The notes below the pieces were generated by a model. That model did not search any database, was not told where the DNA came from, and saw only the letters and a program-made list of their open reading frames with translations. 64,000 bases of DNA from Linnemannia schmuckeri (lineage: Eukaryota; Mortierellomycota; Mortierellomycetes; Mortierellales; Mortierellaceae): positions 124,001 through 188,000 of the forward strand of contig JANATG010000005.1 of assembly GCA_029449235.1 (NCBI GenBank), written 5' to 3'. Positions 24,170-34,809 of this stretch are shown here, piece after piece; the first letter of the stretch is position 1; each line of letters opens with the position of its first letter. The position numbers were made by a program, and so were the translations under genes.

Positions 24170-25868
24170 AAATCAAAGAGATAACGACTATTACGATAAC
24201 CCTTACCCCATTCTCCCTTTATTTATTTTTTAATCTGCCATTCGCTCTTCCATTCATTCATATCTATGAAGCATACCACTTCCCAACACTACCATTCATT
24301 CACTCTTGTTCACTATTCAGCCACTCACCTTTCCACCACTCTTTCCACCATCCATTCTCCATTACTCATTCCATTGCCTTGTGTATTACAACAAAATAAA
24401 AGAACCCCGCAATCTCTCACCTATCAATAACGCTATCTTTGTCCTCATCCCATGTGTCATGTGCCATGGTGAGCGCTATCTGGTGATCGCTTTACTCTTG
24501 TTTTGTTCTTGTGCGTCAAGGCGCGTGAAGTGGTTGTGGAGAAGAAAAAAAATGCGGGGAAATATAAAAGCATCGGTTGGTTGTGTTTCTACGATTGAGG
24601 CAGTGTCCGCCTTGTGTTGTGGCCACTTGTGGGTCGAGATGAGTCGAGAAATATGTAATGTTGGTGTTCTTCGGAGAAAGGTATGTAGTTAAAGTGACAA
24701 AGCACAAACAAGAAATGCGAGGCTGTTCTTCAAAAACATACTTTAACACCAAACAAACAACACATGCACATGCATCCAACCCTTGTAAATCTCTTCTCGC
24801 CTACCCTCCTCCTTGGCGTTCTTTTTTCACCTTCTTCATAATGACTAAATCATGATTTATTTTTGTGTTCGTGTTTATGTTTATTTGTTTAGTGATTGTA
24901 TTTGTGTTGCCTGGTCTACTTGCGTGTTACCCCATACTCCCGTTTGGACCAAGTTTTTGCCCTTGGCCTTATGGCTCAATTAGGAGATGTTGCAAAGTGC
25001 GGGGAAGCTACGTTGTTTGTTTTCGTTGTTCACTGTTGATTGCTTATTTACCTTATGTCCTTGGATATCTTTTTCATGTTCTTTCATGTTTTCTTGGTGC
25101 CATTGAGAAAATGGTGTGAGGTTGAGGTTTCGGCGACGGCGCCGGAATATATTTATATATTAGCGTCCTTTTAGGACGCAAATTGTGTTTCGGAGGGGAA
25201 TGTCCATAAGCAGAGGCAACAGCGAGAAGGAGGATTAATTGTTCTTTTCCTCGCCTTTGTTGGCTAAGCGAAAAAAAAAAAATAAGTTGAAGACGAGCGA
25301 GAGAAGAGAAGGAGAGATGTGATTACAATTTACACGCGTTTGCTCTAAAATAGTTTTCCGGGGTCGAACCCTAACCTTCAACTTTCAACCTTCAACCGTC
25401 AACTTTCAATTGAAAACCAACAGAGGCGATATGAGGGTAAAGCAGGGTGGGTGGTCGAATGACCGAGGGCGGTGGTTGGTTGGCTGGTTGGGTGGTTGGT
25501 GGTGTTTGAAGTAGAGGCCGGAGGAGGCGTGTCGGACCAAGAGGTGTTCGCAAAGGGCAATCGATAGGGGTAAGTGAGGACGTGGAGGTAATTTGGTCGG
25601 ATGGATAAAGGAAACAAGGCGCTGAGAAGGAAGAGAAAGAGAGCAAAAGGGTACAAAGTAGCTTTCAACGTCGATAGCTCTTTCCTTCTAAAGGGGATTA
25701 CTTTGTAAGTGTCGGTGTTTTCTTTCTGACATATTTTTTTCGTGGCCCTAGGGCCAAGCACAGTTGAGGGGCGAATCAATTGACTGTTTAGTCTTTGTTT
25801 TTCGATCTGGAAGGGAAAGAGCCATATCGGACTCTTATGTGTGTCGTTGTTGTTGTTCCTGGGTGGGT

Positions 25869-25902
<34 letters not shown>

Positions 25903-26308
25903 TCTGTTCATCTCTCTTCAATTAAATATGAAGTGTCAGAATTGCCACATGAAAGCACTGGTTCACTTTATACTTGTTGGAAGTAAACAAGAAAGCAGAC
26001 AAGTCTCGGAGATTCGGACATTCTCATCCTCCCTCATCCTCCTCCTTTGGAAGAGAATAAAAAGCGTCCCTCTTGACGCACGCGCGCGCCCTTTCTTCTC
26101 TTTTTTCCCTTTTCCTCTTCCTTTTCCTCTTCCTTTTCTTCCCCACCCCTCTCCCCTCTCTTTTCCTCCCCTCAATCAACTCTCCTTCATCAGAAAGAAA
26201 CTCCTTCTCTTTACTGATTCCCCTTCTTTTGATTGTTGACTCCTCCTCTCTCTGATCGACAAAAGAGATTCACCTTTTTTCTTCTTTCAGATCAACTCAT
26301 AATATAAT
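24170..26308. other. Intergenic region between the KNH-like gene and aconitase
   Basis: About 2.1 kb without a supportable gene. It contains a compact perfect hairpin at about 25,163-25,180 (GCGTCCT, loop TTT, AGGACGC), a run of CTTTCAAC/CCTTCAAC units at about 25,374-25,410, a (GA)n microsatellite at 25,871-25,900, and a CT-rich leader before the aconitase start. Confidence 0.55.
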
Positions 26309-29300
26309 ATGTTCTCCTCCGGAGCTCTCTCCCGCACCATGAAGGTACGCTTCTATCCATTTTTTTTTTTTTTTTTACACTTATGTGTGTCTATTTTGCG
26401 CAAGGTGGTTCACACCCCTTCCTCTCGCTTCTTTTCTCTTCACGGTTCCGGCTCGCCTTTTTCTAATCTAAGTCCTCTACTCTTATCGCGATCTTATTGT
26501 AACAACAAATAGGCGGCTGCCATCAAGGCTCCCCTCCGCACCTTTGCTCAGGCCACGACTGCCTCGTCTGCGCGCAAGGTCCAGATGTCCAACTTTGAGA
26601 AGGACCAGTACATCAACTACCAGCGCATCGAGGATAACCTCGCCATTGTCAGAAAGAGGCAAGTCATCATTTTTTTTTTTTTAATTTGATATTATCGTTT
26701 TTTTTTTCACTCTGGAACATACACAACCATCGATCGGGATTGAGTTTTTGCTTCTATCAGACCCGACAACAATAGCAAACAAGTACAACAGGTGCAACAA
26801 GCAACAAGCAATAAGTAACAAGTAGCAAGCACAATGAGAAGGCGATTTACAAGGACGATAAGAACGAGAGGAGTGACGGAAAAAAGAAACGAAAAAGGTC
26901 AAATGAAACTAACTAGTCTGCCTCTATGTGCGTGCTTATTATTCTCTTGTGTTCCATATGTGTTCCATCGCCTCGACTCGGAAATTCCCTCTTTTTCCAT
27001 CTTGTCCTTGTTACTCCTTTTATGCAACAATAATGGACTCAACCACAACAATGACAACAACAACCACAACAGATTGAACCAGCCCATGACCCTTGCCGAG
27101 AAGATCGTCTACGGTCATTTGGATGATGCCCACAACCAGGATATCGAGCGTGGAAAGTCTTACCTCAAGCTCCGCCCCGATCGTGTTGCTTGCCAGGATG
27201 CCACTGCCCAGGTACTTGCTCTTTCAAGCAACCATTGGAAGTTGCTCGCTTACCATGGTCTACAATCTATCAAGTAGCTAACAAGAAGCACGTTGTTATT
27301 ACTCTTTGTATTTAATAGATGGCGCTGCTCCAGTTCATGTCGGCTGGTCTTCCTAACGTCGCTGTCCCCTCGACCGTCCACTGCGATCATTTGATCGAGG
27401 CCCAGGTCGGAGGCGCCAAGGACTTGTCCCGCGCCAAGGACATCAACAAGGAGGTCTACGACTTCCTCTCCACCTCCTGCGCCAAGTACGGCCTCGGTTT
27501 CTGGAAGCCCGGCTCTGGTATTATCCACCAGATCATTCTCGAGAACTATGCTTTCCCCGGAGGACTTATGATCGGAACCGATTCCCACACCCCCAACGCC
27601 GGAGGTCTCGGCATGGTCGCCATTGGTGTCGGTGGAGCTGATGCCGTCGATGTCATGGCCGACATTCCCTGGGAGCTGAAGTGCCCCAAGGTCATCGGAG
27701 TCAAGCTCACCGGTAAGATGTCCGGTTGGACCTCCGCCAAGGATATCATCTTGAAGGTCGCTGGTATCCTTACTGTCAAGGGAGGTACCGGAGCCATTGT
27801 CGAGTACTTTGGACCCGGTGTCGACACCTTGTCCTGCACCGGTATGGCCACCATCTGTAACATGGGTGCTGAGATTGGTGCGACCACCTCGCTCTTCCCC
27901 TACAACGCCCGCATGGCTGACTACTTGAAGGCCACCCTGCGCCCTTACATTGCCGACTGGGCCGATTCCTTCCAGCACAACTTGAAGGCTGATGCCGGTG
28001 CCAACTACGATCAGGTCATCGAAATCGACCTCAACACCCTTGAGCCCCATATCAACGGACCTTTCACCCCCGATCTTGCCACCCCCCTCTCCAAGTTCAA
28101 GGAGGCCGTCAAGACCAACGGCTGGCCCGCCAAGCTCGAGGTCGGTTTGATCGGTTCCTGCACCAACTCCTCCTACGAGGATATGGCCCGCTCGGCCTCG
28201 ATCGCTCAGGAGGCTCTCGACCACGGATTGAAGGCCAAGTCGATCTTCACCATCACCCCCGGTTCGGAGCAGATTCGTGCCACCATTGAGCAGGACGGTC
28301 AGATGGCCACCCTCAACGCTGCTGGCGGTATTGTCCTCGCCAACGCCTGCGGTCCCTGCATTGGTCAGTGGGATCGTCAGGATGTCCCCAAGGGCGCCAA
28401 GAACTCCATCATTACCTCCTACAACCGTAACTTCACCGGACGTAACGACGCCAACCCTCAGACTCACGCATTTGTTGCCTCGCCCGAGATCGTCACTGCC
28501 ATGACTTTCGCTGGTGATTTGACCTTCGACCCTACTAAGGACACCCTCACCGGTGCCGATGGCAAGCCCTTCAAGTTCTCTGCCCCCACCGGTAACGCCT
28601 TGCCCCCCAAGGGTTACAACCCCGGTGAGGAGACCTACCAGGCCCCTCCCAAGGAGAAGGGTGATGTCACCGTCAAGGTCTCGCCCACTTCTAACCGTCT
28701 CCAGCTCTTGGAGCCCTTCGCCAAGTGGAACGGTAAGGATATGGAGGACATGCCCATCTTGATCAAGGTCAAGGGCAAGTGCACCACCGATCATATCTCC
28801 ATGGCCGGCCCCTGGTTGAAGTTCCGTGGTCACTTGGACAACATTTCCAACAACATGTTGATCGGTGCCCTCAACTCTGAGAACGAGGCCGTCAACTCGG
28901 TCAAGAACCAGTTCACCGGCAAGTACGACACCGTCCCCGGCGTTGCCCGCGACTACAAGGCCAAGGGTCAGCCCTGGATTGTGATTGGTGATGAGAACTA
29001 CGGTGAGGGATCCTCCCGCGAGCACGCCGCCCTCGAGGTCCGTCACCTCGGAGGTGCCGCTGTCATCACCAAGTCCTTTGCCCGTATTCACGAGACCAAC
29101 TGCAAGAAGCAGGGTCTTTTGCCCTTGACTTTCGCCAACCCTGCCGATTACGACAAGATTTCTCCCTTTGACAAGGTCTCGATCCAGGGCTTGACTACCT
29201 TCAAGGAGGGTGTCCCCCTGAACTTGCACGTCAAGAAGCAGGATGGCTCTGAGATCGACATCAAGTTGAACCACACCTTCAACGAGGACCAGATCAAGTG

Positions 29301-29358
29301 GTTCAAGTATGGTTCCGCCCTTAACCAGATGGCTGCCAAGGCCCAAGCCCGCGCTTAA
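26309..29358 (+). CDS. ACO1: Aconitate hydratase, mitochondrial (aconitase), 786 aa
   Basis: Interconverts citrate and isocitrate in the mitochondrial TCA cycle using a 4Fe-4S cluster. Four exons: 26309-26344, 26513-26658, 27073-27211 and 27319-29358. The N-terminus MFSSGALSRTMK plus AAIKAPLRTFAQA is an amphipathic, Arg/Ala-rich transit peptide. Family blocks include RLNQPMTLAEKI, FGPGVDTLSC, the cluster Cys in SCTNSS (residue ~388) and in ANACGPCIGQW (~451 and ~454), and GEGSSREHAALEVRHLGG. Length equals that of other fungal mitochondrial aconitases. Intron 2 is a GC-AG intron (AG|GCAAGT..ACAG); the protein junction VRKR|LNQP confirms it. Exon 4 is strongly C-ending in codon use (GCC, ACC, AAG), as expected for a highly expressed gene, and this bias creates a long spurious antisense frame. 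Confidence 0.97.
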
Positions 29359-29582
29359 AGTCCTTTCTTTTCGTTTCTTTGAATGATTTTTTGCCTTTAC
29401 GATTCTTTTTGTTTTTTTTTTTTCAACACAACAACCCCATGCCATGCAACCATGCCTTTTCTCCTTTTTTTCTTGTTTGCACCTTGTAAAATACGAAATA
29501 AATATTTTTTTCCTCGCGATATCATTTCTACTAATTCACTATGCACATTGTACACCATAACAAAGAGAGTTGTTTTATTTAA

Positions 29583-32500
29583 TCAGGCGAAGGGATCATG
29601 AAATGAGCCGTGGGAACGGAATACCCCATTCTCATTCCCTGTCTTGGCCACTTTAAAAGACTGGTCCTGAAAGTCCTCATCGCCATCGCTGTTATTGTCC
29701 TGGCCGTACTGTCGTTTCGTTCCCCGATCTTCCATCGGATATCCAGTGTACATCTGGAACAATGGTGCCCCTATTACTGCTGGAGATGGGGGTAATGGTG
29801 ATAGTTGTAATGGTGGTGATGGTGGTGGTGGGGACGGCGAGATGGAAGGATTAGGTGTTGTCGTCGACGAGGAAATGGGCGGTGTCGCCGTCGCTGTCGA
29901 GGCCAAAGTCGATACAGAACCAGACCTGGAACCAGAGGCAGAGTCAGAGACCAATACGAGCGGCTGAGCAGCAGCAGCGAGGTCAGAAGAAGGAGAAGAA
30001 GGGATCTTCTTTTTGGACAACAGTAGGCTGGCGAGTGCTTTCGTCTTGGGTGCCATCAGTCGCGCCTCCGCCGGATCAACCACCGCCCTCGACTTTCGAG
30101 GTGTTCCTATCGTCGGCGATGGCGCAGGCGTCTCACGCAGCAGCTCTTCGTCCACCTCGTCCAGAATAAAAATCGGAACCGGCGGTAGTTCTGACTGTTG
30201 CCGCGGCGAGGCAGATGTCGCAAACTCGGACTCTGTCGCTGCCTTGTAAAGTGCCTCGACGTTTCTACTAGAAGTAGAAATAGTAGTAGTTGGAGGAGGA
30301 GGGGTAGGAGGGGTGGTCGGGATGCTGATGAATCTGTATTGTTGTTGATCAGTCTTGCTTGGAGTCGAACAAGAGTTACTCTCATGCTCGTCCCGGAGGC
30401 GATTGAGGAGGTCGTTGATGGACATAAACGGTTGGGCCTTGGGTGTTGTTAAATCGATTACCGGCGCTTGTTGTTGTTGTTTTTGCTTCCGAGGAGTGAC
30501 CATAGTCGATCCAGTAGTTGCAGCAGCAGCAGAGAAATCTGGAAAGGCATCAGAAGACCACAAGGCCCCTGTGGGTGATGCTGAATCCGAGAACAGTGGT
30601 GGCGAAGTTTGAGTCCCGTCAGCGTCTCTCGGTCTCCCGTTAGGGTCAGCTGCAGCAAACGGATTCAATCCTGAAGGCGCATTGAGAAGTCGAAGTGGTA
30701 TGACCGGCTTTTTGGGTGAGAGGGCAGCCGCCAGAGCTCTCGTCTGAGGCTTCATGTGTAACCGCAGCGTGTCAGACCGGTTGTAGAGAGCTGCTGATTC
30801 AGATGTCAGGTCATCAGTTGCTGGTGGTGGCGCGGGATAGACTACTGGTGAGAACTCCTCTTCCTGCTGCTGCTGCTGTTGTTGTTGTTGTCGCCGCGGC
30901 TGAAAACTCTGGTACTCATACTCCACCTCTGTACCGCTTTCATCGCCATCATAAGCCGCCTCCTCCTCCATCATATCCTCTTCCGGGTCGCTCCCACTCC
31001 GTGTAGAGTAATCGTGTCTCGAAGCAGAATAAAATCTCCACTTGTTGAACGCCCTCCTCATGATCGACAAGTCGTCTTTGCCTTGTTCTGGTAATGGATC
31101 AGAACGTGGTTGATCCCAGCGAGAGTTAGAGGTGTCCTTAAAGTCATCCTCCTCCTGGCGGTCCGATTCGGTTTGATAGTCGTCCGTTCTGAATACGGTG
31201 CCTTTTGCTGTCGCTTCCTCACCTCCTCTCGCCAAGCGTGGATATATTCTCTCTGATTCCGCCTGGAGATTTTCATCTGATCCTGATACTCTGCCTTTCT
31301 CCTTCCGCCGGTGGCTGGTCTCTGGAGAGTCGAATAGATTGAACAGACGACTAGGGTGACCGTGACGGTGGTGGCGGTCCTTGGGTATATGGTGTGAACT
31401 GTCCAATCGATCCTGCTCCTCTGGGGCTTGGCGACGATGATGATGATGGTGGTTGTAGTGATGCCGACCCCGCTTGTGAATGTGCGTTCGATGCCGAGAA
31501 GGAGATGGATATTCGCTGCTATCTGATATGACCACAATGGCAGCGTCCTTCGTATTTCCCTCCTCATCTCGATGACCGTGTCTAATCCTATCCTTCCTCG
31601 CTCTCACAATCTCTTCCTCGTCGTCATCATCCTTCAGAAAGCGTCCGAGTCTATCCTTCCTTGCCCTCACAAATCCCTCTTCATGCTCTTCATCCTCCTC
31701 CTCCTCTTCTTCGCCATCTTCATACAATTCCACTTCCTCGTCCTCGTCTGAATAAATGTCCTCGTCATACTCCGAATTCTCTCGCCACTCTTTGTTGTTG
31801 ATTTTCTTGCTCCTATTCCGACTCTTGTTCCTAGTCTTGCTCCTGCTCCTGCTCCTGCCTCTGCTCCTGGCCCTACTTCTACTCCCACCCTCCTCCTTAG
31901 GCCTCAGCATATCCTCCATCTCTTCAGAATCGATGCCACTGTCCTCCTCGTTACCAGATCCACCGAAGCGCTCAAAGATGGATTGCCAGGCAGAAGCAAG
32001 CCGTTCACAGGATTCCTTGCGGAGAGAATAGATGTACTTGTTCAAATCATCATCTGATCCCGACATTTCACTGAGGACCGCTTCCACATCGGCGTCCAGT
32101 GGTTCTGTTGTTTGAGGTTCTGCTTGTGTTTGCGGTTCCGTCTGAGTTTGAGATTGTGGCTGCGGTTGTGATCGTTTTAGTGGGCGTAGATGTGGTGGAA
32201 GTTTCCTTTTGATTCCGAGCCGACTTGCCCAGCTGTCCCTGTAAGGTTCGTAATTGGGTCCGTAAAAGAATCTGTTCCTGTATTTTTTGATTCGTGGTGT
32301 GGCATTGTTGTTGTTGCAGTCGCTGTCGCTGCTGCTGTCACTTGGGGGTAGTTGAAGGCCGTACTTGTCGGCATAGCGGTCGAGGCGTCTGAGGGTAGCT
32401 TTGACATGAGCGTCAAAAGAGGTGAGGGGCCGTGGGGTCGGTGATGGTGGACGCGGAAGTTCGATGGGGTCTGCGATTCGTGCCTTGATGGAGGATAACC

Positions 32501-32903
32501 ATCCTTTGGTAGGAAGCCATTTTGGAGTTTTAGGTGCTGGTTCAGAGAGTTGTTGTTGTTGTTGTTGTTGTTTGGGATCGGGTTTAGGAGGATTGTAGAT
32601 GTCCGAGTTGTTTGAGGCGTCGTCGTCGGAGGCGATGTCCGAGTTGGAGGAGTGAATGTTGTTGTTTGAGCGGGAAGAATTCAGGACCTCGGCCCGAAAT
32701 TTAGAAGGTGTAGGCTGTTGTGGTGATGGTGGCGTTAAAGATTGTCTCCTTGAGTTTGAGTGTGAATGTGAGTGGTAGTTTGAGTGCGAATTGTAACCTG
32801 GGTGTGAGCTGTAACCTGGGTGTGAGCTGTAGCGTGAGTATGAGTCGTCGTCGTCCTCGAGGGTCCTGTGGTGTTGCCTCGAGATGATCCCTGATGAGTT
32901 CAT
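29583..32903 (-). CDS. Large disordered, low-complexity protein, 1106 aa
   Basis: Not recognised. It is an uninterrupted frame. I chose the Met at 32903 (MNSSGIISRQHHRTL) because the upstream in-frame extension to 33011 looks like leader sequence. Seen in order: a short SSHPGY tandem repeat and His/Ser-rich start, poly-Gln, a PRPPSPTPRP segment, an Arg/Ser (RS-type) stretch, long Glu/Asp runs, a His-rich patch, repeats of the type RALAAALSPKKP and KALASLLLSKKKI, Pro-rich tracts, and a C-terminus with TGYPMEDRGTKRQYGQ and RSHGSFHDPFA. The RS-like and acidic tracts suggest a nuclear protein, but that is inference. It is divergent from the next gene, another disordered protein. Confidence 0.7.
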   Translation of the reverse strand: MNSSGIISRQHHRTLEDDDDSYSRYSSHPGYSSHPGYNSHSNYHSHSHSNSRRQSLTPPSPQQPTPSKFRAEVLNSSRSNNNIHSSNSDIASDDDASNNSDIYNPPKPDPKQQQQQQQLSEPAPKTPKWLPTKGWLSSIKARIADPIELPRPPSPTPRPLTSFDAHVKATLRRLDRYADKYGLQLPPSDSSSDSDCNNNNATPRIKKYRNRFFYGPNYEPYRDSWASRLGIKRKLPPHLRPLKRSQPQPQSQTQTEPQTQAEPQTTEPLDADVEAVLSEMSGSDDDLNKYIYSLRKESCERLASAWQSIFERFGGSGNEEDSGIDSEEMEDMLRPKEEGGSRSRARSRGRSRSRSKTRNKSRNRSKKINNKEWRENSEYDEDIYSDEDEEVELYEDGEEEEEEDEEHEEGFVRARKDRLGRFLKDDDDEEEIVRARKDRIRHGHRDEEGNTKDAAIVVISDSSEYPSPSRHRTHIHKRGRHHYNHHHHHRRQAPEEQDRLDSSHHIPKDRHHRHGHPSRLFNLFDSPETSHRRKEKGRVSGSDENLQAESERIYPRLARGGEEATAKGTVFRTDDYQTESDRQEEDDFKDTSNSRWDQPRSDPLPEQGKDDLSIMRRAFNKWRFYSASRHDYSTRSGSDPEEDMMEEEAAYDGDESGTEVEYEYQSFQPRRQQQQQQQQQEEEFSPVVYPAPPPATDDLTSESAALYNRSDTLRLHMKPQTRALAAALSPKKPVIPLRLLNAPSGLNPFAAADPNGRPRDADGTQTSPPLFSDSASPTGALWSSDAFPDFSAAAATTGSTMVTPRKQKQQQQAPVIDLTTPKAQPFMSINDLLNRLRDEHESNSCSTPSKTDQQQYRFISIPTTPPTPPPPTTTISTSSRNVEALYKAATESEFATSASPRQQSELPPVPIFILDEVDEELLRETPAPSPTIGTPRKSRAVVDPAEARLMAPKTKALASLLLSKKKIPSSPSSDLAAAAQPLVLVSDSASGSRSGSVSTLASTATATPPISSSTTTPNPSISPSPPPPSPPLQLSPLPPSPAVIGAPLFQMYTGYPMEDRGTKRQYGQDNNSDGDEDFQDQSFKVAKTGNENGVFRSHGSFHDPFA

Positions 32904-33691
32904 GGTCTGAAAGGATGTTTGACAAGAAAAAAGAGTGGGATGTGTTTGTTTGTTTGAAGGTGAAGGGAGTGGCGCGCGCGTGTTTCTTTTCTTCTGCCAC
33001 TCTGCAGTCAAAACGACAATAAGAGTCTAGTGAAATGACAGTCACATTTGGTGCTTGAAATGTAGTTGCTGTATACAGTGGAAGAAGAAAGAGGGGGCTG
33101 CTGGTGCTCAAGAGAAAAGGGATTTTGGGCTTTGTTCGTTCTTGTTGTTGTGCGTTCGGGCCTTGAATTCAAGGGAAATACAAATCTGTCAAGGGAGAAC
33201 AGGCAAGCAAGGAAGCAAGGCAACGCAAGCAAGGGAGCAAGCAGGGTGCGAAGTGAGGGGATCAAAAGAGGGGGGCGGTAGAGGAAGATAAGAAAGCATA
33301 AAAAAAAATCACTAGCTGAAGCTGAAAAGGGCATGTCAACAAATATCCCTCATGTTGAATAGTTGGGGTTACTCATCGTATGTGGCATTGTACGAATTCG
33401 TTGGGTATAGGATTTTGTTGTCGTTATTGTCAGCATTATTGACAATGGGGAATTAGGGGGAGCGAATTGCTGAACAAATAAAAAAGGGTTAGAAACAGCA
33501 GAAGAATTGAGGAAGATGAAGAAGAAGAAACAAGTGTGGGGTTGCGCATGAGTGACACAGAAAAAAGAACTTCAAAGTGAGTGAGCGAGTTGTTTTTTTT
33601 GAGTGAAAGGTATTAATACACTTTTCCAAGGGTGGTAACAAATGGGAGTAGTGGTGTAGTGGAATGCTCACCTTGTTCAATGACAAGGGAA

Positions 33692-33732
<41 letters not shown>

Positions 33733-34427
33733 CAGTGAGATATGAATGTACAACGACAACATCGACAAGTAAAAAAAAGTGAGCAACGAAAATGAAAGAG
33801 AAAGAGGAAAGAGAGAGAGAGAGAGAGATGGCACAACAAAAAAGATGAGAGCACACACTGTAATGGTTATGCTATTAGAGCAGTCGACAGCCCTGTCTGT
33901 TTGTCTGTCGTTTACTTCATACTGTTGTACTGTTATACTGTTTTGTACTGTGTACACATAATACACGTCTAGTTTCATTAACTCTCCTCATTCTCTTGTT
34001 CTCGATCCAGCTCCTTCACTTTTTTTTTTTCTCTCTCTCTCTCTTTCAGTTCCTCCTTTTCTCCTTCCTCCGTTCCTCCACTTTCTTTTATACCTTTTTT
34101 CTTCCTCCTCCTCTTCTCCTAGAACTTCTAGTTCTTCCACTTTCATCTGTCATTCACACCGTTCCGAACATATTCTCACTCCTTTTACTTTCAGTTTAGC
34201 ATATATCATCACCCTCCATTATCAATCACTACTGCACTTTTATCTGGTTCTCCTTTCATCACTTCTGCACACTTTCCTCTCTCTTCCACTTTCTTCTCTT
34301 CACTCTTCACTCTTCACTCTTCACTCTTCATCTTCACTCTTCACTCGTCTCCCTTCACTCTTCTCATTTCTTCCATTCAACCAGCCAATAACAACCGACG
34401 ACAACCCATTCACAGCGAGCACAAGCG
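32904..34427. promoter_or_regulatory. Divergent intergenic region with (GA)n microsatellite and CT-rich leader
   Basis: 1.5 kb between two divergent starts. A (GA)n tract lies at about 33,697-33,729, and a short TCTTCACTCT-type tandem repeat at about 34,300-34,350 falls in the CT-rich leader of the + strand gene. No coding exon is supported. Confidence 0.5.
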
Positions 34428-34768
34428 ATGCTTTCGTCCTCAACAATGCCGTCCCCATTCAACCCCCTCGATTACTCCCTTGGTGATCTCCACTCTTCCC
34501 CTTCGGTCTGCTCTTCTCCTCCTTCTACAACTACAACCACTTCACGACCAAAGACGTTTACCCGGGTAGCAAGAGGCGTGCCAGCTAGCAACAACAGCAG
34601 TGTCAGTCTCTTTCCTACTCCCTCCCCCAAGTCTTCTCCTTCTTCAACAACACAAACTATCACCAACCCATCATACTTTTCTCTATCCAACTCCTCTCTC
34701 TCTTCCTCGGAATGCACTGCCGACAACAAAAAGACACCCATTTATAGCTCTGGCAACAATGTCACAAT

Positions 34769-34809
<41 letters not shown>

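Noticed and set aside
25366..25410. Interstitial telomere-like repeat (CCCTAACC, then CTTTCAACC units)
   Set aside because: Only a single CCCTAACC is present and the following units are CTTTCAAC-type, not telomeric.
27250..29445. 731-residue open frame antisense to aconitase
   Set aside because: It is a shadow created by the strong codon bias of aconitase; the sense strand carries all catalytic motifs.
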